Assembly: GCA_039182715.1 (NCBI GenBank)
Contig: JBCDBY010000104.1
Coordinates: 1-13,725 of the forward strand
Origin: JBCDBY01 sp039182715
GTDB lineage: Bacteria > Planctomycetota > PLA2
Length of the DNA stretch: 13,725 nucleotides
Direction: 5' to 3'
In this document: positions 1 to 6,675 of the stretch, piece after piece
How the letters are laid out: the number at the start of each line of letters is the position of its first letter
How positions within the stretch are numbered: position 1 is the stretch's first letter
Position numbers and translations under genes: made by a program
Notes under the pieces: generated by a model
The model's input: only the letters and a program-made list of their open reading frames with translations
Databases searched by the model: none
Told to the model about the DNA's origin: nothing

Positions 1-2410
1 CCGGGATGTTGATTTCCACCGGCTCCTGCATGGGAACCGCCATCAGACGGAGCCGCTGGTAGGGCAGCGAGCCGGGCAGCTTGAATCGCAGTGCGACGTA
101 ATCGCCCGGGATGTAGCCGCGCGCCGCGTCGGCGTCGGCCACCTCGAGCGAAGGCGCCTCGGCGCGGATCCGGTGCGTTGCGTCCGGGCCGGCGTCCAGG
201 CCCGTCCAGAGTGCGCCGCCCGCGTTCGGGTTGCGCAGCGTCGGGCCGCTGTAGCGCGCGACCGACTGCGCGACCGCGTCGAGCGCGACGCCGTCCACAT
301 CCTTGCGCTGCGCACGGATCTCGATCGGCACCTCGCCCGTCGCGAACGGAGGCGCGCCGACGCGGAAGGTGGCCGACAGGCCGTCCCGCGCGACACTCGT
401 CGAAGCGGACGCCGTTCCGATTCGGACGGCTACGTCCCGCACGGGCTGGCTGAACCGCAGAATGCCGTGCACGTGATCCCACGTCGCGAAGGGTCGGTTG
501 ATCCGTAGCTTCGGCGTGCGTTCCGCGATCTTCGCGCGCTTCTCGTAGAGCTCGCCGATCTTCGCCTTGTAGCCCATCAGCATCTGGATGCACTGCCGGT
601 GGAACTGGGCGGCGGCCTGGTACTCCGCACGCCGCGCGAACCACTCGATGTCGAGAATCGCCATGTCGGCCATCAGACGCGCGCGCTGGTCGGTGTAGCC
701 GATGCCGTTCTTGATGGCGTCCTTCACCACGGTGACCGTCGCCGCCATGGCGAAGCCCTTCACCATGTCCCCGTACGTGCCGGGGTCCTTGAGCTTCTTG
801 ACCAGCGTGTCGGCCCGGTCGGCGACGCCGCCCGCGATGACCCGGTCGACATCCTTGAAGAACTTCGCCTTCGAGGTGCCCGTGAACTGCCGGAACGTGT
901 CGAAGTTCACATCGGGGTGCAACGCCGCGATCGTCATCGCGCGCAGGAGACGATCGCCCTGGACCCTGCGGCCACGCTTGAGCGCTTCCTCGGCCAGCCG
1001 CTCCGCCAGCAGTCCGAAGGCGTTGCCGCCCGCACCCTTCCAGAACTCCCCGACCTGGTTGTCGATGATGTCCTCGGCCGTCACCGCCAGCGTCTCGTAG
1101 CGCCGCGAGTCGCGCAGGCGTCGCTCGGCCGCGCGCAGGACCTGCGCGTCGTCGGCGTTGGCCGGCACCGGGTTGTCGGGCGTCGGCGTGAGCTCGCGCG
1201 CGAGTCTCTGCCGGTAGTTCAGCAACGCATCGTCGAGCTTCGGCTCCGTCACGCGAAAGTCGTTCGTGAACGCCTCGCCGGTCCGCCATGCGAGCTCGAA
1301 GAGGACGGCGGGCGGCGCGAACCCATCGCTCGCCAGCCCGATGAACACGTCGGCGACCTCGGCTGCCGCGTTGAGCGTGTACTCCTTGTAGAGCAGCCAC
1401 TCGTACGTGTCGTTCTTCTCCAGCCAGCGATCGGTGACCGCGGTGAACTTGCGTTCGCAGTTCTCCCACACGCGGCGCGCCTCGCCGATGCGTCGACGTA
1501 CGGTCGGCAGCTGCTCGACGAGCATGGCGATCTTGGCGTCGATGGCGCGGAGCGCGTCCGGATCCTCGACGCGTGGGCGGTAGTAGACCCGCTCCTTCGC
1601 GCGGGGGTCGAAGGGTGCGGTCAGCTTCACCTCGGTGATGTGCGCAGGCAGGAAGCGGGTGTGCAGCTGGTAGAGCAGTTCGTAGTAGCGGCGCTCCGCG
1701 GCGGCGACGAGATCGTCATGGCGCGAGGCGGTGTCGATGGCGCCGCGCAGGGCCTGGCCGAGCCGGGTCAGGCGATCTTCGCCGGGCTTGAGCCGTGCGG
1801 TGAGCTGGGCGCGCTGCGTGACCAGCTTCGTTCGGTGCGCGGGCAGCGTCTCGCCGGCCGGCACGAAAGGCGGGCGGGGAAGACGGGGGAGCGCCTGCTG
1901 GACCTGCCGGCGGTAGCGACGGTAGGTGTCGGTGGCCTGCTCGAGGGCGGCAATCGCCTTTTCGAGTTGCTTCTGGCGCCGATCGGCAGGCCGTCCGACC
2001 GTGACCGCCACATGCAGGTCGAGATCCTTCTGCAGCGCGCTGCGGCGCTGGTCGAAGAAGTCGATCAGCTTTTTCAGCTCGGCCGGTAGTCGTTGCCAGG
2101 CGAGGTTTCCGTCGATCATGCCGATGCGACGGTTCAGCTCCGCGAGCTGCTTCCGGCCCGGCTCGACCGACTGCCTCTGCTGTTTCCAGGCGTCGCGCGC
2201 CGCGGCCAGCTCCTGTCGGTGCCGCTTGCCGCGCTGCCACTCGCCACGCACCGTCGCGACCTGCGTCTGCAGCGCCTGGCGAAACTCGGCGAGGCCGGTG
2301 ATCTTCGCCGGATCGTCGGGCTGGCCTCGTGCCGTGCCCGCGAACACGGTGATTGCGATCCAAACCATCCACGCGGCGGACCCGCGCTTGTCGTCGTGCC
2401 GTGCGCTCAT
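1..2410 (-). CDS. Large secreted coiled-coil protein of unknown function, C-terminus beyond window
   Basis: I do not recognise this protein. Read from ATG at 2410 the frame stays open for 803 codons to the window edge with no stop, so the C-terminus is missing. The start has a purine-rich Shine-Dalgarno (GAAGAGGAAG) just before it. Residues 1-29 look like a signal peptide (basic N-terminus, hydrophobic WMVWIAITVFAG, then TARGQ). Residues about 35-240 are rich in Gln, Arg, Lys, Glu and Leu and predict long helices or coiled coil. Residues 240-630 are also mostly helical (for example WLLYKEYTLNAAAEV near 340). From about 640 onward the sequence becomes beta-rich, with Gly/Pro turns such as RYSGPTLRNPNAGG, suggesting Ig-like domains. 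The protein is probably periplasmic or surface-exposed. A plus-strand frame at 599-2089 is long only because it lies opposite this GC-rich gene. It is transcribed alone from its own promoter. Coding status is near certain; function is unknown. Confidence 0.88.
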   Translation of the reverse strand, partial: MSARHDDKRGSAAWMVWIAITVFAGTARGQPDDPAKITGLAEFRQALQTQVATVRGEWQRGKRHRQELAAARDAWKQQRQSVEPGRKQLAELNRRIGMIDGNLAWQRLPAELKKLIDFFDQRRSALQKDLDLHVAVTVGRPADRRQKQLEKAIAALEQATDTYRRYRRQVQQALPRLPRPPFVPAGETLPAHRTKLVTQRAQLTARLKPGEDRLTRLGQALRGAIDTASRHDDLVAAAERRYYELLYQLHTRFLPAHITEVKLTAPFDPRAKERVYYRPRVEDPDALRAIDAKIAMLVEQLPTVRRRIGEARRVWENCERKFTAVTDRWLEKNDTYEWLLYKEYTLNAAAEVADVFIGLASDGFAPPAVLFELAWRTGEAFTNDFRVTEPKLDDALLNYRQRLARELTPTPDNPVPANADDAQVLRAAERRLRDSRRYETLAVTAEDIIDNQVGEFWKGAGGNAFGLLAERLAEEALKRGRRVQGDRLLRAMTIAALHPDVNFDTFRQFTGTSKAKFFKDVDRVIAGGVADRADTLVKKLKDPGTYGDMVKGFAMAATVTVVKDAIKNGIGYTDQRARLMADMAILDIEWFARRAEYQAAAQFHRQCIQMLMGYKAKIGELYEKRAKIAERTPKLRINRPFATWDHVHGILRFSQPVRDVAVRIGTASASTSVARDGLSATFRVGAPPFATGEVPIEIRAQRKDVDGVALDAVAQSVARYSGPTLRNPNAGGALWTGLDAGPDATHRIRAEAPSLEVADADAARGYIPGDYVALRFKLPGSLPYQRLRLMAVPMQEPVEINIP

Positions 2411-2442
2411 CTTCCTCTTCCCGGTTGGAGACTCGACCCACG

Positions 2443-2469
2443 ATCCGCTTCCCTTGTCACGAAGCGGAT
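2443..2469 (-). promoter_or_regulatory. 8-bp inverted repeat at the predicted transcription start
   Basis: ATCCGCTT (2443-2450) and AAGCGGAT (2462-2469) are perfect reverse complements separated by 11 nt. The repeat begins at about the predicted +1 of the promoter at 2474-2502. It could be an operator for a repressor binding just downstream of the -10, or a hairpin at the very 5' end of the mRNA that protects or regulates the transcript. The sequence does not decide between them. Confidence 0.4.
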
Positions 2470-2473
2470 TGCG

Positions 2474-2502
2474 ACTGTAGGGCCGCGCGCGACCGGCGTC
2501 AA
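2474..2502 (-). promoter_or_regulatory. Sigma70-type promoter of the large secreted protein gene
   Basis: On the minus strand TTGACG (2502-2497) is followed after exactly 17 nt by TACAGT (2479-2474). The -35 matches the consensus at 5 of 6 bases and the -10 at 4 of 6. The predicted transcription start is near 2467, giving a 5' leader of about 57 nt before the ATG at 2410. This is the best-formed promoter in the window. The assignment rests on pattern only. Confidence 0.6.
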
Positions 2503-2528
2503 TCAGAGGCGCGCGCGTGAAGCGGTCG

Positions 2529-2563
2529 CTCGGGCCTCTCGGAGCGAGCACCGTCGGCCCGAG
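2529..2563 (-). terminator. Hairpin downstream of the TMEM14-like gene, possible terminator
   Basis: CTCGGGCC (2529-2536) and GGCCCGAG (2556-2563) form a perfect 8-bp stem with a 19-nt loop. It lies about 50 nt past the stop of the TMEM14-like gene and upstream of the next promoter, where a terminator is expected. No T-run follows on either strand, so it is not a canonical intrinsic terminator. It may stabilise a 3' end or work with Rho. Confidence 0.3.
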
Positions 2564-2611
2564 ACGGAGCGCCGCGCCGCCGGTCGAAGCCGGGCTCTTT
2601 CCAGACAGGCC

Positions 2612-2974
2612 CTACGCAGCCGTGCGCTTCGATCGCAGCAGGTATATGACGATGAATACGGATGCGACCAGCATGGACGAGATCAGGACGCCCGCGAGGA
2701 ACTTCTCCTCGGCGCCGCCGGCGTAGGCGCGCCAGGTGACGGTCGAGCGCCACGCGAAGACCGCGCCGAGCAGGCACGCGACGACGAGCGCGATGGTGGC
2801 GGACGCCTTCCATCCGCGCATGGCGAGGAGGCCGAGTCCGATGTTGAGTAGCCCAAACGTGCCGCCGGACATGAGGGCGGTCTTCGCCTTCTCGGGATTC
2901 GACAGGTAGCCGATCAGGCCGACGACGATGAGGAAGACGCCGTATCCGGCGAGAGCCATTCCGATCTTTTTCAT
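2612..2974 (-). CDS. TMEM14 (UPF0136)-like small integral membrane protein
   Basis: A 120-residue protein with four hydrophobic segments, at about residues 5-25, 33-53, 57-75 and 90-113. The pattern GLIGYLSNPEKAKTALMSGG followed by FGLLNIGLGLLAMR matches the TMEM14/UPF0136 family: a glycine-rich first helix, a short polar loop with a GY motif, then an SGG/FG-rich second helix. Eukaryotic relatives such as TMEM14C and FAX1 move porphyrin precursors or fatty acids across organelle membranes. The role of bacterial members is not established and none is inferred here. It begins 20 nt after the stop of the upstream SRPBCC gene, so the two are probably one transcript. A GGGA stretch lies about 9 nt before the ATG, a modest ribosome binding site. 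A second Met at residue 7 is a possible alternative start. Confidence 0.85.
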   Translation of the reverse strand: MKKIGMALAGYGVFLIVVGLIGYLSNPEKAKTALMSGGTFGLLNIGLGLLAMRGWKASATIALVVACLLGAVFAWRSTVTWRAYAGGAEEKFLAGVLISSMLVASVFIVIYLLRSKRTAA

Positions 2975-2993
2975 GCTCGTTGTCCCAGTCTAC

Positions 2994-3440
2994 CTACGGA
3001 CTCTCGATCATCTCCTTCATGCGCGCGAAGTTCTCGGCCTGCACCTTCTCGCCGTCCGCTTTCATCTTCTTGCCGAAGAGCAGGCCCATCAGCTTGAAGA
3101 TGTGCTTGAAGCGCGCCTTGGAGTACTGGTTGATGCGCGTCGACGACGGCCCCAATTCGTCCAACGTGTAGGCGACCTCGAGCCCGAACATGGCGCCGTC
3201 CATCTCGACCGCCCAGCGCTCCGGCTCGCGGTACTCGGTCACGACGCCGGTCATTTTCATGCGGCGTCCGTGCTCCTCGTACTCGTGCCAGAAGGTCGAG
3301 CCGACCTTGCCCGGCTTGTCCTCGATCACGCCGTGATCCGCGAGGTTGGGCACGATCCTGGGAAGGTTCTCGTCGTCCGTCAGGAACGCAAAGACCTCCG
3401 ACCGCGGCTTTTCGACCTCGATGCTGTAGGTGCCTTCCAT
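2994..3440 (-). CDS. SRPBCC (polyketide cyclase/START-like) family protein
   Basis: A 148-residue cytoplasmic protein with the hallmarks of the SRPBCC helix-grip fold. It opens with a beta strand (YSIEVEKP), then a PRSEVFAFLTDDENLPRIVP helix pair, a series of beta strands (STFWHEYEEHG, MTGVVTEYREPERWAVEMDG, LEVAYTLDELG, STRINQYSKARF), and a long amphipathic C-terminal helix (about residues 113-146). Members bind hydrophobic ligands in a deep cavity; the ligand cannot be told from sequence. It heads a two-gene operon with the TMEM14-like membrane protein, so the pair might act on one lipid-like compound, which is inference. No Shine-Dalgarno is seen; a -10-like element lies 7 nt before the ATG, suggesting a leaderless transcript. 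The gene is divergent from the VOC gene with 68 bp between them. Confidence 0.88.
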   Translation of the reverse strand: MEGTYSIEVEKPRSEVFAFLTDDENLPRIVPNLADHGVIEDKPGKVGSTFWHEYEEHGRRMKMTGVVTEYREPERWAVEMDGAMFGLEVAYTLDELGPSSTRINQYSKARFKHIFKLMGLLFGKKMKADGEKVQAENFARMKEMIESP

Positions 3441-3447
3441 GCGGGCG

Positions 3448-3456
3448 AGCGTAGCA
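3448..3456 (-). promoter_or_regulatory. Extended -10 promoter element abutting the SRPBCC start codon
   Basis: On the minus strand TGC-TACGCT (3456-3448) matches the extended -10 pattern TGN-TANNNT and ends 7 nt before the ATG at 3440. The expected +1 would fall at or next to the start codon. No Shine-Dalgarno and no clear -35 are present. Confidence 0.4.
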
Positions 3457-3496
3457 AAGTCGTCGACGCGGGGCCGTCCCGGCCCGGCCTTCGCGG

Positions 3497-3502
3497 TACC
3501 GT
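3497..3502 (+). promoter_or_regulatory. -10-like element abutting the VOC gene start codon
   Basis: TACCGT ends 6 nt before the ATG at 3509, the spacing expected for a leaderless mRNA. There is no Shine-Dalgarno between it and the ATG and no convincing -35 hexamer. It is supported mainly because other genes in this window show the same arrangement. Confidence 0.3.
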
Positions 3503-3508
3503 ACGTCC

Positions 3509-3937
3509 ATGCCGGACGTCGGCCTGACCCACATTGCGTTGCCCGTCACCGACCTGGACGCCAGCATCGCGTTTTACGCGACCTACGCCCGCATGGAGGT
3601 CGTGCATCGCCGACGATCCAGGGACGGTCGCCACGAGACGGCGTGGCTGAGCGATCGCACGCGCCCCTTCGCGATCGTGCTCTCCGAGCGCGACCGGCTC
3701 GATCCCCCGCTCGATCCCCCGCTGGGGCCGTTCGCCCACCTTGGCGTGGCCTGCGCATCGCGCGCGGAGGTCGATCGTCTCGTCGCGCGCGCGCGCGAGG
3801 AGGGGTGTTTGGCGTCGGGTCCGGAGAACTCCGGGCCGCCGGTGGGGTACTGGGTCTTCCTGCGCGACCCGGATGGGCACACGCTCGAGCTGAGCTTCGG
3901 CCAGGAGGTGGCGCAAGCGGTCGGCACGGCGCCTTGA
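3509..3937 (+). CDS. VOC-fold (glyoxalase/bleomycin resistance-like) protein
   Basis: A 142-residue protein of the vicinal oxygen chelate superfamily, made of two paired beta-alpha-beta-beta-beta modules. Family marks are visible: an opening GLTHIALPVTDLDASIAFY with His8, the second-module strand FAHLGVAC with His77, and the closing RDPDGHTLELSFG with Glu127. These three fit the usual metal-ligand positions. The ligand expected at the end of the first module is unclear, because W46 stands near where Glu or His often sits. The class covers lyases, dioxygenases and drug-binding proteins, so no substrate is assigned. A tandem 12-bp repeat encodes LDPPLDPPL between the modules. The gene is followed 4 nt later by a DUF4291 gene and is divergent from the SRPBCC operon. 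No Shine-Dalgarno is evident, so it may be leaderless. Confidence 0.9.
   Translation: MPDVGLTHIALPVTDLDASIAFYATYARMEVVHRRRSRDGRHETAWLSDRTRPFAIVLSERDRLDPPLDPPLGPFAHLGVACASRAEVDRLVARAREEGCLASGPENSGPPVGYWVFLRDPDGHTLELSFGQEVAQAVGTAP
3697..3720 (+). repeat. Tandem duplication of 12 bp inside the VOC gene
   Basis: GCTCGATCCCCC occurs twice in a row (3697-3708 and 3709-3720) and a third copy begins with GCT. In frame it encodes LDPP twice, in the linker between the two VOC modules. It looks like a small replication-slippage event that preserves the frame. Confidence 0.85.
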
Positions 3938-3941
3938 TGAC

Positions 3942-4553
3942 ATGGACTCCACGACGTTTCCGTTTCCCACGATGACCTACCGCGACGCGGTCACGCAGTG
4001 GCCGTCGGAGGGACAGCACGTGCTGGCGACCTACGACGACGAGACGATCGTCGTCTATCAGGCCTATCGCCCGTCGATCGGTCGCCACGCCGCCGAGCAC
4101 GGCCGCTTCGGGAACGGGTTCAAGTTCACGCGCATGAGCTGGATCAAGCCCAACTTCCTCTGGATGATGTACCGGTCGGGGTGGGGGACGAAGGAGGAGC
4201 AGGAGGTCACGCTCGCGCTGGTCCTGCGCCGCGCGTTCTTCGACGACCTGCTGGCCCGCGCGGTGCCCTCGACGTTCGACGCCGAGCGATACGCGACCGA
4301 AGAGGATTGGAAGCGCGCCGTCGGCTCGTCGGACGTGCGGCTGCAGTGGGATCCCGACCACAACCCGGCGGGTGGGTCCGTGGCGCGCCGCGCGATCCAG
4401 CTCGGACTGCGCGGGCCGGCGCTGGCGGGATGGAACGGCGACGATCTTCTGGCGGTGCACGACGTCAGCGCGTTCGTCGCCGCGCAGCGACCGCACGCGA
4501 AGCCGCCGTATACCCAGCTGCAGGTGCCGGCCGAGCGCAGCTACCCGGCGTAG
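3942..4553 (+). CDS. DUF4291 family protein
   Basis: A 203-residue protein matching the DUF4291 family along its length. The family core is visible: ATYDDETIVVYQAYRPSIG (residues 29-47), FTRMSWIKPNFLWMMYRSGW (62-81), an alternating strand with conserved QE (EQEVTLALVLRR), and a C-terminal VRLQWDPDHNP block (132-142). The biochemical function is not established to my knowledge. The strongly conserved Arg, Tyr, Trp and Asp residues suggest an enzyme or nucleotide-binding protein, which is inference. The ATG lies 4 nt after the VOC stop with no Shine-Dalgarno, so it is probably translated by reinitiation. Met11 is an alternative start, closer to the family's usual N-terminus. The stop at 4551-4553 is 4 bp from the convergent lipoprotein stop, leaving no room for a terminator. 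Confidence 0.9.
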   Translation: MDSTTFPFPTMTYRDAVTQWPSEGQHVLATYDDETIVVYQAYRPSIGRHAAEHGRFGNGFKFTRMSWIKPNFLWMMYRSGWGTKEEQEVTLALVLRRAFFDDLLARAVPSTFDAERYATEEDWKRAVGSSDVRLQWDPDHNPAGGSVARRAIQLGLRGPALAGWNGDDLLAVHDVSAFVAAQRPHAKPPYTQLQVPAERSYPA

Positions 4554-4557
4554 GGCG

Positions 4558-4974
4558 CTACTTCTTCATCCGCGCCTTCGCGCGCAGCTCCTGCGCCACG
4601 GGGCGCAGGTCGTAGGTCGGATAGAAGTCGGTGCGGAACGCGCCCCACGCGGCCTTCTCCAGAATGACGTTCACCTCGCGCAACCGCGACGGGGGCACGC
4701 GGATCGTGACCACCTGTCCGACGCCCATCATCACGTACCACGACTCGACCTCGATGCCGTCGGGGGGGAACTTCGCCCAGAACCCGGTCTCGGCGAGGTG
4801 CGCCTTGATCTCGTCGAGCGTCTTCGCCTGATCGTGCTTGAGAAACACGGTCAGCAGAAAGGCGCCCTCCTCGTTGGCGACCGCCGCCGGCGGGGTGAGG
4901 GAGGCCTTCGTCGCGGCGGGGGGAGTGGTCGAGGCGCAGGCGCCGAGCAGAAGGAAGAGGGCGAGATGCTTCAT
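4558..4974 (-). CDS. Small predicted lipoprotein of unknown function
   Basis: A 138-residue protein starting at ATG 4974. The frame could run upstream to 5079, but that part overlaps the divergent promoter region and lacks a signal, while the chosen start gives a textbook lipoprotein signal: MKHLALFLLLGACAS with the lipobox LGAC and Cys13. A Thr/Pro/Ala-rich linker follows (to about residue 32), then a compact alpha/beta domain (LLTVFLKHDQAKTLDEIKAH, ESWYVMMGVGQVVTIRVPPS, LREVNVILEKAAWGAFRTDF). The FLKHDQAKTLDEI stretch and the final YPTYDLRPVAQELRAK resemble a small ferredoxin-like fold, but I do not recognise the family. It is likely membrane-anchored in the periplasm. It lies divergent to the secreted protein at 5071, and an extended -10 sits 7 nt before its ATG. 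Confidence 0.82.
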   Translation of the reverse strand: MKHLALFLLLGACASTTPPAATKASLTPPAAVANEEGAFLLTVFLKHDQAKTLDEIKAHLAETGFWAKFPPDGIEVESWYVMMGVGQVVTIRVPPSRLREVNVILEKAAWGAFRTDFYPTYDLRPVAQELRAKARMKK

Positions 4975-4981
4975 GGCCGGG

Positions 4982-4990
4982 ACGATAGCA
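4982..4990 (-). promoter_or_regulatory. Extended -10 promoter element abutting the lipoprotein start codon
   Basis: On the minus strand TGC-TATCGT (4990-4982) fits TGN-TANNNT and ends 7 nt before the ATG at 4974. There is no Shine-Dalgarno, so transcription would start at about the ATG. This supports 4974, rather than an upstream codon, as the start. Confidence 0.45.
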
Positions 4991-5040
4991 GCGCCGGACC
5001 TGCGATGCGGGCCCGCCGGCGACTGCCCCATGCAGGGCAC

Positions 5041-5065
5041 TGCTACACTGCGGCCCAAAGGGAGG
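5041..5065 (+). promoter_or_regulatory. Extended -10 and strong ribosome binding site of the secreted PsbP-like gene
   Basis: TGC-TACACT (5041-5049) is an extended -10, with transcription expected to start near 5056. AAAGGGAGG (5057-5065) is a strong Shine-Dalgarno 5 nt before GTG 5071 and decides that start over upstream in-frame codons. The leader would be only about 15 nt, almost entirely the ribosome binding site. Confidence 0.5.
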
Positions 5066-5070
5066 CTGTC

Positions 5071-6168
5071 GTGCGACATCGAATTGTCTTGTGGGTTGGG
5101 TTGATCGGGGCGCTGCTCGGCTCCCCGGCGGCGGCGGGGCCGGTCGACAAGCCGGCGGACTTCTTCATCCCCCTCGCCGGCGTGGGGATGCCGGAGTCCG
5201 CGCTGCTCTTCCGCACCAAGAAAGGGTTCTGGCAGCTTCCGCCCGCCCGCGTGCGCAAGGGCTACGGCGCGGCGTTCTACCTCGTGCCCGACAGCCGCAA
5301 AAACGCCAGCGTCGCGCGCATCTATATCGAGGTCGAGCCGATCGGTGATCTCGTTCTCGCCGACGCGGTCGACGAGGCGAAGGCCTCCCTCGGCAACGTC
5401 ATGGCGCCGTTCCAGACCGAACTGGTCGGCGACGTACTCCGTCTGGACTCGAAGAAGATCAGGATCGGGCGCGAGTCGGTGCTCTCCTATCGCCTGCTCT
5501 ACAAGGTCGACGTCGTCACCGCCAGCCCGCGCACACAGGACGACACCGTCGCGATCATGTTCGTCTACAAGAAGGCGCTCGTAACGGTCACGGTCGAGAA
5601 CTTCAGCAAGGACAAGGACTACATGAAGCCGGTGCTGTCGGCGCTTTCAATCGTCAAGACGCCGAAGAAGCCGAAGCCGATCCGGGTGAAGATCCTCGAC
5701 GCGGCGGCGCAGATCTACCGCTTCATCACGCTCGAAGTGCCGGCGCCTTTCCGGCCGAAGCACCGCGACACCGAGTACAACGTCGCCGCCACCTTCGTGC
5801 GGGCCGACGCCAAACCCGACGTGGCGCGTCCACAGATCACGGTCGGCCGCACCGAGCGTCCGCGTCAGCGCGGCATGGACGAGTTCGCCAACATCGCCAA
5901 GTATCGGCACGCGAGCCAGCAGGACGCCTACGAAAAGGTCGGCAAGCTGGAGCCGCTGCGCGTGGCGGGCAAGGCTGCCTTCAAGACCACGTACGTCGAT
6001 AAGACGGAGCAGGGCACGTTCCAGGTCATCGACGTGCTCTTCCAGGTGCGCGAGCAGCTCTGGGTGCTCACGATGGAGTTCGACACGGCCGATGCCGAAG
6101 CGGCCTCGAACGCGGACAAGTCCTTCGCCCGGGTTCTCAAGTCGCTCCACGCCTGGAGCGGAAGCTAA
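5071..6168 (+). CDS. Secreted protein with two PsbP/Mog1-like halves, function unknown
   Basis: A 365-residue protein with a GTG start chosen from the Shine-Dalgarno AAAGGGAGG. A clear signal peptide (RIVLWVGLIGALLGSPAAAG) would be cut near residue 22-23. Two halves follow, joined by a basic linker (TPKKPKP, about residue 195). The second half has an opening strand (YRFITLEVPAPFR), a long amphipathic stretch (EFANIAKYRHASQQDAYEKV), then strand pairs (AAFKTTYVD, FQVIDVLFQV, QLWVLTMEFDTA) and a final helix (SFARVLKSLHAW). This order resembles the PsbP/Mog1/DUF1795 fold. The first half has the same general plan, ending in KPVLSALSIVK. Sequence similarity to named families is too weak to assign a role; a periplasmic ligand-binding role is a guess. 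Its TAA overlaps the stop codon of the convergent gene at 6165. A related domain precedes the protease in the 8714 lipoprotein. Confidence 0.85.
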   Translation: MRHRIVLWVGLIGALLGSPAAAGPVDKPADFFIPLAGVGMPESALLFRTKKGFWQLPPARVRKGYGAAFYLVPDSRKNASVARIYIEVEPIGDLVLADAVDEAKASLGNVMAPFQTELVGDVLRLDSKKIRIGRESVLSYRLLYKVDVVTASPRTQDDTVAIMFVYKKALVTVTVENFSKDKDYMKPVLSALSIVKTPKKPKPIRVKILDAAAQIYRFITLEVPAPFRPKHRDTEYNVAATFVRADAKPDVARPQITVGRTERPRQRGMDEFANIAKYRHASQQDAYEKVGKLEPLRVAGKAAFKTTYVDKTEQGTFQVIDVLFQVREQLWVLTMEFDTADAEAASNADKSFARVLKSLHAWSGS

Positions 6169-6578
6169 CCCCTTCGCGGAATTGCGATCGTGATCGAGTA
6201 CGGACCCCACCCGTTCGGCGAGTCGCACAGGTAGAGGTCGAACCCGTCGGCGGTCTGCTCCAGGACGATCACGTCGCGTCCAGTTCGCTCGACGACCCAC
6301 GCCCGCGCCAGATCGAGACCGGCGGCGATCTCCGTCCACGCCGGCGGCGTCTTGCCGACGTCGTTCCAGGGCTCGCCGTCGAAGCTCATCACGCTCGGGC
6401 GCGCCCAATGCTTGTGCTCGTACTGCGCGCGGGTGCGCGTGAACACGATGCGACCACTTCCGTCGATGCGGCCCTCGATGCGCAAGAGCTTCGGCTGCGC
6501 GCGCACGCGGGCGGATTCGCTCGCGCCGCCCAACGTTGCCAAAACCAGGATCACGGCCGCCAGATTCATGTACTTCAT
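6165..6578 (-). CDS. Small secreted protein of unknown function
   Basis: A 137-residue protein with an N-terminal signal peptide (MKYMNLAAVILVLATLGGAS, cleavage near residue 20-28). The mature part is beta-rich: LLRIEGRIDGSGRIVFTRT, an aromatic segment EHKHWARPSVMSFDGEPW, AWVVERTGRDVIVLEQTADG, and a closing SITIAIPRR. The sequence looks like a compact beta-sandwich for export; I do not recognise a named family. A GGGGGAG Shine-Dalgarno lies about 7 nt before the ATG; Met4 is an alternative. It follows the TGA-interrupted gene at 6732-7055 by 153 nt and may be the last gene of that transcript or have its own promoter. Its TAG stop overlaps the TAA of the convergent 5071 gene by 2 bases. Confidence 0.82.
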   Translation of the reverse strand: MKYMNLAAVILVLATLGGASESARVRAQPKLLRIEGRIDGSGRIVFTRTRAQYEHKHWARPSVMSFDGEPWNDVGKTPPAWTEIAAGLDLARAWVVERTGRDVIVLEQTADGFDLYLCDSPNGWGPYSITIAIPRRG

Positions 6579-6651
6579 TGGTTGCTCCCCCCTCTCTGAA
6601 CGAAGCTGCCCGAGCGTTGGGTCGAAATGATTGACCCCGAAGGACGCCGTT

Positions 6652-6675
6652 GCCGAGGTGAATCTCCACCTCGGC
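6652..6675 (-). terminator. Perfect 9-bp hairpin between two minus-strand genes
   Basis: GCCGAGGTG (6652-6660) and CACCTCGGC (6667-6675) form a perfect 9-bp GC-rich stem with a 6-nt loop. It lies 57 nt after the TAG of the upstream gene and 74 nt before the next start. No T-run follows on the minus strand, so it is not a standard intrinsic terminator. It may be an attenuating or mRNA-stabilising hairpin that sets different levels for the two genes, or part of a decayed coding segment. Confidence 0.4.

Noticed and set aside
599..2089. 496-codon open frame on the plus strand
   Set aside because: It lies opposite the 1-2410 minus gene, which has a signal peptide, ribosome binding site and normal codon use. 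The plus frame is rich in Val, Arg, Leu and Glu as expected for an antisense shadow in GC-rich DNA and has no recognisable domain.
3782..3796. Alternating CG run (possible Z-DNA or simple repeat)
   Set aside because: It encodes VARARE in frame within a VOC helix and is expected in DNA this GC-rich.
4372..5070. Upstream extension of the 5071 gene in the same frame
   Set aside because: This part overlaps the DUF4291 and lipoprotein genes and reads as low-complexity Arg-rich sequence. The ribosome binding site and signal peptide both place the start at GTG 5071.
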